A program made the position numbers and the translations under genes. Shown one piece after another: positions 35,579-44,241 of a stretch of 64,000 bases of DNA. Within the stretch, counting starts at the first letter, position 1; each line of letters begins with the position of its first letter. The notes below the pieces were generated by a model. The model made no database searches and was not told the origin of the DNA. It saw nothing but the letters and a program-made list of their open reading frames with translations. The stretch lies in the NCBI GenBank assembly GCA_910579455.1, contig CAJTUT010000001.1, positions 124,001 to 188,000 on the forward strand, given 5' to 3'. The DNA comes from an uncultured Bacilli bacterium. GTDB taxonomy: Bacteria > Bacillota_I > Bacilli_A > RF39 > UBA660.

Positions 35579-36639
35579 TTTGTCTCCTTTCTAAATTTGA
35601 TTAGATCATAAAATGCTTCTAATCTGGTATTGATTCCTTCTTTTGATGTTTCACAGTCATAAGAAAAGAAAATAATGGGAATATTTTTATCATTTGCTAC
35701 TTTTTTAATAATAGGAATTGCTCCAACTTCTGGAGTGCATCCAAACGGTTTAGTATGAATAATTCCATCATATTTTTTAGATAACATTAAAGTTCGGTAT
35801 ACATTATCTAATCCATCCGCTCCTAATGTATATTTACAATATTTCCTAGTCTTAAAAAGCATATATTTAGTTGTTAATCTTTTCTTCCAAAGAAGGTAAG
35901 ATAAGTCTGTATATCTTTTTACTTCTATATTCATACTAGCTAATTGTTCTTCTAAAAAGTAGCTAGAGAATTCTTCCATAGAAGTATAAAGTTCTCCAAT
36001 AATTCCTACCTTTAAACAGTTTTTTGGCTTTTTAATTTCTAATTGCTTAAATTGTTTTTTATATTTCAAATACTGGAAGCTAAGAGTGGTGAAGTGATTA
36101 CATTTCGAAAAATCTTGATACATTTTCTCCTTGAGTTTTTTAAAACTATTTTTCTTTACTTCAAATCCAACTCGTTTTCTAATGATAATATCAATTTTAT
36201 CCATATAGTAAATGAAGAATAGGGTGATAAAAAACGTATGAAGAAATTTAAAAAAAGATAATTTAGGGTTTAGGTTTTTAAAGGTATTATAAACTTCTAA
36301 TATATGAATTTTATCTTTGGATATGAGTTTAATAAAATCAAACTCATATCCTAAATCTCTTAGGATCTTTTCTTGAACTTCTGCATAATACCTATATCTA
36401 CATCCTCCCCCAGCTTGGACTAAAATATTTGCACCATTTTCTAATGATTCTATAAAATTTCCTAAATTATATTTAAAAGGAATACAAACATCATTTGGAG
36501 AGTATTTACTTCCCAATTCCAATGTCTTTTTGGTAATAGGAGGGGACTCCCATACATCTAGGTTAGTAAGTTGTTTAAGTAAATATTTTACTGGAACAAA
36601 ATAATTTCCCAAATGGGGAAAACTAATGATTTTTCTCAT
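35575..36639 (-). CDS. Activase-associated dehydratase-like protein (DUF2229-type), subunit B
   Basis: 354 residues. Motifs match the C-terminal part of large activase-related proteins: SKYSPNDVCIPFKYNLGN, LVQAGGGCRYRYYAEVQ, HTKPFGCTPEVGAIPI, and the end NTRLEAFYDLI. The cysteines in these motifs could hold an Fe-S cluster as in 2-hydroxyacyl-CoA dehydratase subunits. In many Firmicutes this domain is fused behind the activase in one chain above 1000 residues; here it is separate. It overlaps both neighbours by a few bases, so the subunits are made together. The substrate is unknown. Confidence 0.75.
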   Translation of the reverse strand: MRKIISFPHLGNYFVPVKYLLKQLTNLDVWESPPITKKTLELGSKYSPNDVCIPFKYNLGNFIESLENGANILVQAGGGCRYRYYAEVQEKILRDLGYEFDFIKLISKDKIHILEVYNTFKNLNPKLSFFKFLHTFFITLFFIYYMDKIDIIIRKRVGFEVKKNSFKKLKEKMYQDFSKCNHFTTLSFQYLKYKKQFKQLEIKKPKNCLKVGIIGELYTSMEEFSSYFLEEQLASMNIEVKRYTDLSYLLWKKRLTTKYMLFKTRKYCKYTLGADGLDNVYRTLMLSKKYDGIIHTKPFGCTPEVGAIPIIKKVANDKNIPIIFFSYDCETSKEGINTRLEAFYDLIKFRKETK

Positions 36640-37553
36640 TAAAATTCCTCCTTTTTTTGACTTAAAATATCAATGAAGCTTTCTAATCTAGTAAGAAGAC
36701 CAACATCACTATTTAAACTTTCCATCATCAAGTTTAAGATAGGAATATTTTTCACCTTTCTAATGGCTAATTCAGTAGATAAGGAATCGGGTCCACAAGG
36801 AAAAGAAGAGAGAATAATCATACCATCTACTTTATCTTTATAATATTGGATACTAGCCATGATCTCCTTACTGTGAGTCCAATGAATATCCGTTGAGATT
36901 TTACGACATTCAGAATCAATTAACTCATGATTAATCCGATCGCTATAAAGAATGGCGATATTTTGTTTTTCTAAAAAATCAAGAATAGGTTTTCCTACTA
37001 AGTCATCATATAAATTATAAGGGTGAGCTGCCAGTAAGATTTTCAAACGAGAATCAGATAGTTTGGATGTTTGTTTCTCTTCTTTCCTTTTTCTAATCTC
37101 TAAACTCCTTTTTTTGGCATATTGATAAGCATGATAAGTCTGAATATAAGAAATTCCCAACTTTTTTCCCATTTTTAAAAATCCTAATACTTCGTTTTCA
37201 TTAGAAGACAAATCTACATTATAGTTTAAGATACTAATCTCATCAAAAGAGTTATTAACTAAATCATATAGACAGTTAAAGTTGGTACAAACTGCTTCCT
37301 TCTTTTTTACAGAAAATAATCTGGGAATTAAAACAAAATCACATTGATCCTTTAGCTCTGCTACATGACCTAAGAATAATTTTAGAGAAAGGCATGCTTC
37401 ATCATGAGCGATTGATTCTCCAATTTCAAGTGTTTTTTTGGTACTATTTGAACTAATTACAATATCCATATCTAAATATTTAAAGAAATGAAACCATAAA
37501 TCTTTATAATAATAATATAAAAGAGATTTTGGTATGCCTATTTTTAATCTCAT
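36639..37553 (-). CDS. Activase-associated dehydratase-like protein (DUF2229-type), subunit A
   Basis: 304 residues, distantly parallel to the next gene. It begins RLKIGIPKSLLYYYYKDLW, has ESIAHDEACLSLKLFLGHV (equivalent of the cysteine-bearing first motif), a CTNF pair, ILSSFPCGPDSLSTELAIR and the shared end LLTRLESFIDIL. It is first in the operon, starting at ATG 37553 after AGGAGGAAATT. With the following gene it gives two related subunits, as in the heterodimeric dehydratases. Divergent from the nuclease gene at 37651. Confidence 0.75.
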   Translation of the reverse strand: MRLKIGIPKSLLYYYYKDLWFHFFKYLDMDIVISSNSTKKTLEIGESIAHDEACLSLKLFLGHVAELKDQCDFVLIPRLFSVKKKEAVCTNFNCLYDLVNNSFDEISILNYNVDLSSNENEVLGFLKMGKKLGISYIQTYHAYQYAKKRSLEIRKRKEEKQTSKLSDSRLKILLAAHPYNLYDDLVGKPILDFLEKQNIAILYSDRINHELIDSECRKISTDIHWTHSKEIMASIQYYKDKVDGMIILSSFPCGPDSLSTELAIRKVKNIPILNLMMESLNSDVGLLTRLESFIDILSQKKEEF

Positions 37554-37650
37554 AATTTCCTCCTAGAAAATACTATGTCAACAATAAAAAAATATAAGGA
37601 TTTTATTTCGACAATATCCAAAAATTAGATATAATAAAGATGGTGATAGT

Positions 37651-38217
37651 ATGAATAAAAAAGTATGGATAGGAATGATTTTTCTATTATTAATAATGCC
37701 TTTTTCTGTATTTGCGGAGAAAGAAGAAGTCAGATTAGTAAAATGCGTGGATGGTGATACTGCCAGATTTATGATTGGAAAAAAAGAGTATTCCACTAGA
37801 TTTTTAGCGATTGATACTCCAGAGACCAAGCATCCTAAAAAAGGAGTAGAACCTTATGGAAAAGAAGCAAGTAATTATACTTGTAGTAGATTAAAGAAGG
37901 CCAAGAAAATTGTATTAGAATATGATCCGAGTTCTACAAAGGAAGATAAATATGGAAGAAGACTTGCTTGGATTTTTATAGATGATGAGCTATTACAAAA
38001 ACAATTAGTCAAAAAAGGATATGCCAAAGTTGCCTATTTATATGGAGATTATAAATATACCAATATTCTAAAAGTAGTAGAAAAACAGGCAAAAATAGAG
38101 AAAATTGGAATTTGGTCTAACAAAGAAGTAAGAAAAGAAAGCAGTAGTATTTCTATTGATAAAATATTAAAAAAAATCTACCAATATATTAGAAAAGAAA
38201 TAAAAAGTATGTTATAA
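37651..38217 (+). CDS. Secreted thermonuclease-like nuclease (SNase fold)
   Basis: 188 residues. A signal peptide (1-22, ending VFAEKE) leads to a staphylococcal-nuclease domain: VRLVKCVDGDTARFMI, TRFLAIDTPETKHP (catalytic Arg and Glu), PYGKEASNYT, YDPSSTKEDKYGRRLAWIFI (second Arg) and QLVKKGYAKVAYLYG. It would hydrolyse RNA and DNA outside the cell with calcium. GGTGAT precedes ATG 37651. The C-terminal 30 residues are lysine-rich and may bind nucleic acid or the wall. Confidence 0.87.
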   Translation: MNKKVWIGMIFLLLIMPFSVFAEKEEVRLVKCVDGDTARFMIGKKEYSTRFLAIDTPETKHPKKGVEPYGKEASNYTCSRLKKAKKIVLEYDPSSTKEDKYGRRLAWIFIDDELLQKQLVKKGYAKVAYLYGDYKYTNILKVVEKQAKIEKIGIWSNKEVRKESSSISIDKILKKIYQYIRKEIKSML

Positions 38218-38243
38218 TATCCAATATGGAAAGGAAGTTTACA

Positions 38244-38831
38244 ATGGCACCAAAAACAGGAAAAAATAAAAAAACTATACAAATAGAATTGGATAAGGAT
38301 AGGTTAATAAAAAACACTTTTATTATTTTAGTAGTGATTGTTATTTGTCTTATTTGTTTTTTTGCTTCAAGTTCTAGATCAAAGCCATATGAGAAATCAT
38401 CTAGCCAAGAGGCTTCTAGTGAAGGGAATAATGTGTTAGAACAAGCAACAAAACAAGCAGGAGAAATTAGTGACGATAAAAGAGTCCAACCGGAAGAAAT
38501 TTCGCTTAAGACTTATTTAGAGTTATATGATAAGGAAGGGGAATCTTTAGTATTAATTTCTAGACCAACATGTCAGTATTGTAAAATTGCAACCCCAATT
38601 ATAGAAAATATTATTTATGAGAAAAATGTTAAAATTCATTATTTAAACTCTGATAATTTAACAGAGGAAGAAAATTCTACATTGATTTCATCTGATAATT
38701 ATTTTTCTAGTGGATATGGTACTCCTTTATTACTAGTAGTAGGAAATCATAAAATTAAAGATCAAGTAGAAGGATTAGTAACCAAAGAATCCTATGAAGC
38801 ATTTTTTCAAGAATATGGATTTATGGAGTAA
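38244..38831 (+). CDS. Membrane-anchored thioredoxin-like protein (CQYC)
   Basis: 195 residues. A basic cytoplasmic N-terminus, one membrane helix (about 25-45), a Ser/Glu-rich spacer, and a thioredoxin domain facing outside with LVLISRPTCQYCKIATPIIE (Cys110, Cys113) and the cis-proline loop GYGTPLLLVVG. Start ATG 38244 has GGAAAGGAAG before it. The arrangement is that of bacteriocin-accessory or disulfide-exchange proteins. It follows the secreted nuclease by 26 bases and may be co-expressed. Confidence 0.8.
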   Translation: MAPKTGKNKKTIQIELDKDRLIKNTFIILVVIVICLICFFASSSRSKPYEKSSSQEASSEGNNVLEQATKQAGEISDDKRVQPEEISLKTYLELYDKEGESLVLISRPTCQYCKIATPIIENIIYEKNVKIHYLNSDNLTEEENSTLISSDNYFSSGYGTPLLLVVGNHKIKDQVEGLVTKESYEAFFQEYGFME

Positions 38832-38836
38832 AAGTT

Positions 38837-39295
38837 ATGGCAGGAATTGTATATAAAAAAGCATTAGAATATAAAAGAATACACCCAATGACTGTTGCAT
38901 GGAGATTAAAACAAAATTCAGAGATTGTAGAGAAACATTTAAATCCAGGAGAGGTTATTCAATATGTTTTTGTAGCTCAAAAGAATAATAATCCATTCAA
39001 TATTATCACTACGGCTGTTGTTGCATTAACTAGTCAAAGAATTTTAATTGGTAGGAAAAGAGTAGTTATTGGTTATTTCCTAGACTCTATTACTCCAGAT
39101 ATGTTTAATGATTTAAAAATATATAGTGGAATTATTTGGGGAAAAGTTTATATTGATACCGTAAAAGAATTTGTTACTTTATCTAATGTTGCCAAATCAT
39201 CATTAAAAGAAATCGAAACTAAAATTTCATCGTTTATGATGGAAGAAAAGAAAAAATATGGATATAAACCAATGGGAAGAAAAAGTGCAGATTAA
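38837..39295 (+). CDS. Bacterial PH-domain-like protein
   Basis: 152 residues. The core EVIQYVFVAQKNNNPFN, AVVALTSQRILIGRKRVVIG, a gap, then IWGKVYIDTVKEFVTL follows the pattern of bacterial pleckstrin-homology (bPH) domains. No membrane helix is clear except a weak one near ITTAVVALTS. ATG 38837 is five bases from the previous stop. The ligand is unknown. Confidence 0.65.
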   Translation: MAGIVYKKALEYKRIHPMTVAWRLKQNSEIVEKHLNPGEVIQYVFVAQKNNNPFNIITTAVVALTSQRILIGRKRVVIGYFLDSITPDMFNDLKIYSGIIWGKVYIDTVKEFVTLSNVAKSSLKEIETKISSFMMEEKKKYGYKPMGRKSAD

Positions 39296-39600
39296 AGGTT
39301 TTAATAGGTTTTTTTAAAAAAGATTCTATTTTTTAAAAATAGTTTAGTTAGAAAAACATTATATAAATCTATAGATGTAAAATTTATGGGATCATTAAGT
39401 AACCCAATATAAAAAAATGGAAATTTATAGATAGTAGGGGCTTACTTAACAGGTAAGGGCGAAGTATAATTTTATACTTGTCCTTTTTTGATATTATTAG
39501 AAAATAACAGGGATAGAAGTTATAACTATATTATTATTTGCTCCATATAATAATAGAAAGAAGTACTAAAAAGAATACTTCTTAGAATGGGGGTGATGAT
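39296..39600 (+). other. Intergenic stretch with structured leader elements
   Basis: 305 bases with no supported gene. They contain a CTTAC/GTAAG hairpin (39441-39457), a terminator-like hairpin (listed separately), and an 8-bp hairpin (AAGAAGTA 39558-39565 with TACTTCTT 39576-39583) just before the ribosome site of the M23 gene. Confidence 0.5.
39458..39489 (+). terminator. Terminator-like hairpin upstream of the M23 gene
   Basis: AAGTATAA (39462-39469) pairs with TTATACTT (39472-39479), extended by GG with CC pairs, then six T. It lies 110 bases before the M23 start, so it could end a small RNA or act as a leader attenuator. Confidence 0.6.
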
Positions 39601-40434
39601 ATGGTTCAAGGACAAAAATCAGTAAGAGGAGGAGTAGAAGACTTTCTGTGTCCATTTGTAGATATGAGAATTACACAGGGAAGTAATAGCAGTTATTCAC
39701 ATAAGGGAATTATGGCAAATGATGTAGCTGGGAAAATAGCAGGAATTAAGTATCCTTATTATGCACCTTGCACTTGTAAGTGTTTAAAGACCTATCCTGT
39801 TACTGGACAAGTTATGTGGCAGTCGATTAATAAAGTTAGATTTGCAAATGGAAGAGTTGATTACGCCACCTTTATGACTGCCCATGATAATAGTATGGAC
39901 GCAAAAATAGGTCAGATAGTAGAGCAAGGATCTAAGCTTGGGAATATGGGTAATAAAGGTTTTTCCAATATGACAGGGGTCCATTGTCATATAGAAGTAT
40001 CACAATCTAGTGATACTTCATGGACTAAAAATCAGTATGGTAATTATCACTTTAATCATGAATATGACTTAGACGATTGTTATTTTATAGATCGGACTAA
40101 TATTATTGATGGAAAAGGCGGGAATTTTAAGACGATTGATAAAGTGCCAGTAGACGGAGACGCAGAAAGCAAGAAAAATTATGTAAATTTGCCTAGTAAT
40201 ATTGATACATGGAGCTTTTATGATGTAGAAGTATCTCCAGTAAAAAAGAATGCAAAAGGACAGTTGAGACCCTCTAAATTCGGTGGATTAAGCTATTATG
40301 TTTATGAATATAGAGATGAAGGAACAACTGCTGTAATTAACACAGTTCAATTTGGTAAAGTGAAAATTTATATTAAGGATACCTCTGCTACTATAACAAT
40401 TGGTAGTTATCAATATAGTAGTGGAAATCATTAG
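39601..40434 (+). CDS. M23-type peptidoglycan endopeptidase, lysin-like
   Basis: 277 residues. The zinc-peptidase domain fills the first 150 residues: SSYSHKGIMANDVAG (His34, Asp41), LGNMGNKGFSNMTG and GVHCHIEVSQ (HxH near residue 127-129). A second part (about 180-277) looks like a binding module. No signal peptide, as in phage endolysins. GGGGGTGATGAT precedes ATG 39601. It likely cuts peptide cross-links of the wall. It stands at the edge of the accessory region and may be a phage leftover. Confidence 0.8.
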   Translation: MVQGQKSVRGGVEDFLCPFVDMRITQGSNSSYSHKGIMANDVAGKIAGIKYPYYAPCTCKCLKTYPVTGQVMWQSINKVRFANGRVDYATFMTAHDNSMDAKIGQIVEQGSKLGNMGNKGFSNMTGVHCHIEVSQSSDTSWTKNQYGNYHFNHEYDLDDCYFIDRTNIIDGKGGNFKTIDKVPVDGDAESKKNYVNLPSNIDTWSFYDVEVSPVKKNAKGQLRPSKFGGLSYYVYEYRDEGTTAVINTVQFGKVKIYIKDTSATITIGSYQYSSGNH

Positions 40435-40452
40435 TGAACCATTATTAGAAAA

Positions 40453-40487
40453 AGGAACAATAATACTAATTATTGCTTCTTTTTTCT
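40453..40487 (+). terminator. Intrinsic terminator of the M23 gene
   Basis: CAATAAT (40458-40464), loop ACTA, ATTATTG (40469-40475), then CTTCTTTTTT. Confidence 0.7.
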
Positions 40488-40595
40488 TAGGGAATGGAAG
40501 TTTATATTATTATCTATTTTTCCACAATTTGTATACTTTCCAAAATGTCTACTTTTTTTAATTTATAATTTAATTATAATTAAGGAGTAGTATTA

Positions 40596-40958
40596 ATGAA
40601 ATTGATAGGGAAAAGAATAAAAGAGGTAAGAGTACGAGAGGGATTAACACAAACGGAGTTTGGTAAAATTCTTCATATAGAAAAGTCAGCGATATCTCAT
40701 TATGAGAATTCAGAAAGAAATATACCATTAGATATTATTGTTAAAATATCTGAATACTTTAATGTGGATGCAAATTATTTATTGGGATTAAATAATCCTA
40801 TTAAGATGAAAAGCAAAGAGGTAAAATTATCAAATGAAGAGGTGGAATTTATTATGGAATTAAGAAAAACTAGAACTTATCAGAATATTATGATAAATCC
40901 TAAAAACTATGCTAGGTTAGTGGAGTTAAAAATATCTAGTTATAAAATGAAATTATAG
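40596..40958 (+). CDS. XRE-family transcriptional regulator
   Basis: 120 residues. A cI/XRE helix-turn-helix fills residues 4-60 (IKEVREGLTQTEFGKIL style, IEKSAISHYENSERNIP recognition helix, ending VDANYLLGLN). The short C-terminal helix (70-120) may dimerise. AGGAG precedes ATG 40596. It borders degenerate sequence, and its target is unknown. Confidence 0.85.
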   Translation: MKLIGKRIKEVRVREGLTQTEFGKILHIEKSAISHYENSERNIPLDIIVKISEYFNVDANYLLGLNNPIKMKSKEVKLSNEEVEFIMELRKTRTYQNIMINPKNYARLVELKISSYKMKL

Positions 40959-41352
40959 TCAGTGTCTAAAATCATTTATATATTATATCAATAGAGGAGT
41001 TAATAATAAGAGAGTTCTTATGCATGAATTTTAAACATAAACGAGAATATGCAATGTCTTATTATTAGTATGAGTAGAGTGTTATGTATTTAATTTAGCT
41101 ATTGTAGAAAACAAATATGGTTTAAATTTGGAAACAATTTTTACTGTATCATTTGGTGGGTACGACATTTACCAATATTTTTATAAGAATTAATGTTAAT
41201 GCACATATGAATTATTTTTTGAATGATGTATTTAACTTTTGGTTATACTCTAGCAATTTCATTGGTAAAAAATCTTGAATGTTAATAGGCATTGCTTGTA
41301 GCAACGGATTATTCTTTATATAATAGTTAATAAAGAGAGGAGTTGTTCTAAA
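40959..41352. other. Intergenic stretch with gene decay
   Basis: 394 bases without a supported gene. Around 41097-41192 an open stretch reads AIVENKYGLNLETIFTVSFG and further to a stop but has no start or ribosome site, so it looks like a remnant. The last 20 bases hold GAGAGGAG for the next gene. Confidence 0.4.
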
Positions 41353-41862
41353 ATGTTAAAAGAAAACATTAAAACAATAAGAAAATCAAGAGGACTTTCA
41401 CAAGAAGAACTTGCTATCAAACTAAACGTTGTAAGACAAACAATTTCTAAATGGGAGCAAGGATTATCTGTTCCTGATTCTGACATGTTAATCTCAATAT
41501 CAGATATTCTCGAAACGCCAGTAAGTGCCTTACTTGGAGAGAATATTTCTGAATCTAATACGAATGATTTGAAAGCAATTTCTGAAAAATTGGAGATAGT
41601 AAATTTACAATTATCACAAAGGAAGAATGCTAGAAGAAAAACAATTCATTGGTTACTAATTTCATTATGTGTAATTATAACAATAATTTTCATATCTTTG
41701 ATTTTACTGAATAGCCCCTATTTAAATTGGGGTTATAGTAACTTTGAAAAAGCCGTTTTAAGAGTTAATTTTCATTCGTTCGAATGGGTATTTGTTAGAA
41801 TAGTACCGATTATCCTTATTGGATCAATCGTTGGAATTATCTTGACTCGAAAGAAAGTTTAA
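41353..41862 (+). CDS. XRE-family regulator with membrane tail
   Basis: 169 residues. Residues 1-62 form an XRE helix-turn-helix (KSRGLSQEELAIKLNVVRQT, ISKWEQGLSVPDSDML). The C-terminal half has two membrane helices (about 96-118 and 145-164). This layout is common in Firmicutes for membrane-tethered regulators. GAGAGGAG precedes ATG 41353. It has no co-directional partner gene. Confidence 0.82.
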   Translation: MLKENIKTIRKSRGLSQEELAIKLNVVRQTISKWEQGLSVPDSDMLISISDILETPVSALLGENISESNTNDLKAISEKLEIVNLQLSQRKNARRKTIHWLLISLCVIITIIFISLILLNSPYLNWGYSNFEKAVLRVNFHSFEWVFVRIVPIILIGSIVGIILTRKKV

Positions 41863-41931
41863 AGTTGATTTATTATTTGAAAATTGCCTATATTAAAGCC
41901 TATAATTTGTAGGGATTATCAATTGAATGAT

Positions 41932-41956
41932 TGAACTGAACCTCAAAAGTTGGACA
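41932..41956. mobile_element. Solitary end of an IS3-family (IS150-type) element
   Basis: The stretch TGAACTGAACCTCAAAAGTT followed by GGACA closely resembles the terminal inverted repeat of IS150-group elements (TGAACTGACCCCCAAAAGTT type). No transposase reading frame or second end is found nearby, so it is a remnant at most. Confidence 0.45.
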
Positions 41957-42089
41957 GTTTGTAAATAGTTTCTAATTAGAAGTTTGTAACATGTAATTAA
42001 CAGGAAACAGTCCTATTTTCATACTTCATTTACTTGATATTGAATGATTATAAGGGTAGTAGGATATGTAATTAGGTATTAAGTAGGCT

Positions 42090-42199
42090 TTATAACTTGT
42101 AAATTGGTATGTATGATATGTCTTTGTAAGTATAATATTTAATTGCCTTCAATACTTCAGTATTTGGCTTTAATGTCTGAGTAGTTTTAAGTCTAACAT
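42090..42199 (-). pseudogene. Frameshifted paralogue fragment of the 95-residue gene at 48462
   Basis: From ATG 42199, after the same AGGAAGGAGG site, the frame reads MLDLKLLRH and stops. Shifting frame, it goes on LKPNTEVLKAIKYYTYK and ends at 42090. This aligns with the start of the intact gene, MVEFKILEELRPNNEILEVI. So it is a truncated, frameshifted paralogue. Confidence 0.7.
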
Positions 42200-42298
42200 C
42201 AAAAAAGTCCTCCTTCCTAGAAAGAGAACTTTGGTTATTTATATAAAATAAAAACTCACGAACTTGTTACAGTCCGTAAGTTGTTTTCAAATGGAGCG
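42197..42298. repeat. 102-bp direct repeat, copy 1 (left edge of island)
   Basis: Aligns without gaps to 48744-48845: the first 34 bases are identical, then short substituted stretches alternate with identical blocks (ATATAAAATAAAAACTCACG, CGTAAGTTG, TTCAAATGGAGCG). On the minus strand it holds a tRNA-type terminator (AACTTACG...CGTGAGTTTTT) downstream of the tRNA CCA end; only the last seven tRNA bases remain here. Confidence 0.8.
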
Positions 42299-42406
42299 AA
42301 TTAGTTGGGAGTTGCTAACTCCCTTTCTATAACGATATTACCATACTATTAAGGATACTGCAACTATGATATAATTAAATTACTATTAATATGGAGGCGA
42401 ATATCA

Positions 42407-44128
42407 ATGAATAATGATGATATATTAAAAGAAATAAATAATTATATGAATAATCCTTTAAGTTATGCCTTATTATTAGAAGGGAATTGGGGTTCAGGGA
42501 AAACATATTTTATTCAAAATAAAATAAATAAAATAGATAACATTTATATTTCCTTATATGGAGTGAATAGTATAAGCAATTTATCTTTTCAATTATGTTG
42601 TGAATTAGCTAAGGATACAAATAATGGGTATGTAAGTAAACTATTTAGTATTAAGAAAGGTAATAAAGCTATCAGCACAATTGGAAGTATACTTGTTTCT
42701 AATATAGAAAATAAATTTAATTTTTCATTTAAAGAAGTTCTTAGTTTAATTGAAGATGTAGATTTAAGAAAAAAACTTTTGATTTTTGATGATTTAGAGA
42801 GAAGTTCTATGCCTATTGATGAAGTTCTAGGATTTATTAATAATTTGGTAGAACATAATAAAATTAAAGTACTTATTGTAGCAAATGAACAAGAAATATC
42901 AGATAAAAGTAATTATTTAAAATTTAAGGAAAAATTAATTTATCAAACTTTTAAATATATACCTAACTTACAAAATATATATAATACTTTATCAAAAAAA
43001 GAATCAAATATTGTAATTGAAAATGAAAAGTTTGTAATTAAGGAATTTAAAAGAAAAAATCATTATAATATTAGAACTTTGCAATTTATAATCCAACGAT
43101 ACAAAGAGTTAGAATTAGAGTTGGAAGATATATTATTAAAAATAGATAATGTGGATGTTGTAAATACAATAAAAAATGAATTGTTTCAATATTTGGTAAT
43201 TGTTGCTAGAGAATACAAAATGGGTAATACTTTACCAGAATTTAAAGATGATACAGAAATCTCTTCCTATTTACTCGCCGCTAGATCATACTCTGGTATA
43301 ACTAGCTTTAAATTTATTAATGATTTTATTTTAGGATATCAATTAGATATAAATTTAATTGAAGATATTTTAATTAATTATTCTTGTGACATAGTATCTA
43401 GTTTAAAAGGAGATAATAATCCTTTACAGATATTAAATTATTGGTGGGAAGTCGAGGATGATGTTATTAAGGATAGTAATAATAATATCCTTGAGAGACT
43501 ACAAAAAAATGAATATTCATTTAGTTTATATCCAAAAATTTTAGCATATTTTGTTAATGTGTCTAAAAGTGGATTTGGTAATGATATATTAGATACTTGT
43601 TTTAAATTTATGAAAAAAAATATTATTGAGTCAGAAAAAGAAGTAACAATTAGATATAGAATTCTTGATATACCAAATGAATATATAAAAGAAGATTTTA
43701 ATAAATTAAAAATGGAATTGAATAATATTATTGAAATACATAATAAAACAATTAATGAGAATACCTTTTTATTGTCCAGAAAGCAGAAAGTTGGAAAAAA
43801 GGGTTCTTATTTGTATAATATTTGCATGGATAATAAGTCAACCTTTTTAAATAAGAAAACATTTATTGAGATTGTTGAGAATGAAAATATTATTTATTTG
43901 GTTAAAAATGGAAATTCTACAGATATTAGAAATTTGATATACTTATTTAATGAAATTTATCAATATGCCAATGTTAAAGATTTATATCCCAGTGATTTAC
44001 CAATTTTAGAAGAATTAGTTAAATTATTGAAAAAATGTAAATTAAACCAATTTAGTTTAATGAAAAAATTTAACTATGATAGTTTTATAGAATGTATTGA
44101 AAATATAATAATTATGTTGAAATCATAA
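42407..44128 (+). CDS. KAP-like P-loop NTPase
   Basis: 573 residues. Walker A is LEGNWGSGKTYF (residues 25-36) and Walker B LLIFDDLERSSM (about 125-136), followed by a sensor-like KVLIVANEQEI. This order, an N-terminal NTPase with a long helical C-terminus, is that of KAP/STAND-like ATPases. No membrane helices are evident. Family members appear in phage-exclusion and plasmid settings, so a defence role is plausible but not shown. Transcribed alone. Its codons are even more AT-rich than the core region, which fits transfer. Confidence 0.7.
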   Translation: MNNDDILKEINNYMNNPLSYALLLEGNWGSGKTYFIQNKINKIDNIYISLYGVNSISNLSFQLCCELAKDTNNGYVSKLFSIKKGNKAISTIGSILVSNIENKFNFSFKEVLSLIEDVDLRKKLLIFDDLERSSMPIDEVLGFINNLVEHNKIKVLIVANEQEISDKSNYLKFKEKLIYQTFKYIPNLQNIYNTLSKKESNIVIENEKFVIKEFKRKNHYNIRTLQFIIQRYKELELELEDILLKIDNVDVVNTIKNELFQYLVIVAREYKMGNTLPEFKDDTEISSYLLAARSYSGITSFKFINDFILGYQLDINLIEDILINYSCDIVSSLKGDNNPLQILNYWWEVEDDVIKDSNNNILERLQKNEYSFSLYPKILAYFVNVSKSGFGNDILDTCFKFMKKNIIESEKEVTIRYRILDIPNEYIKEDFNKLKMELNNIIEIHNKTINENTFLLSRKQKVGKKGSYLYNICMDNKSTFLNKKTFIEIVENENIIYLVKNGNSTDIRNLIYLFNEIYQYANVKDLYPSDLPILEELVKLLKKCKLNQFSLMKKFNYDSFIECIENIIIMLKS

Positions 44129-44241
44129 TAAGGATGTTAATTCTGTTTTGTATTTAAATTTATTTATTAGTCATAGTTTTTATAGTATAATTTAGTTAGC
44201 TTAAATTATTTTAGATTTTATTAAAGAACGAGGTGATATTA

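Larger units (their letters stand above)
41863..42406. other. Intergenic remnants: IS end, pseudogene and repeat copy
   Basis: 544 bases that hold no intact gene. They contain an IS3-type end (41932-41956), a frameshifted gene fragment on the minus strand (42090-42199), the first copy of the 102-bp repeat (42197-42298), and a GGGAGTT/AACTCCC hairpin near 42317-42333. A TATAAT at 42370-42375 precedes the NTPase gene. Confidence 0.6.

Noticed and set aside
41097..41192. Open stretch beginning AIVENKYGLNLETIF
   Set aside because: Coding-like but without a start, ribosome site or recognisable family. Reported only within the intergenic description.
42299..42335. tRNA-like 3' end after repeat copy 1
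   Set aside because: A GGGAG/CTCCC stem with a 7-base loop can be drawn, but the acceptor strand is too long and there is no TTC loop or anticodon arm. Only the terminal seven bases match the tRNA.
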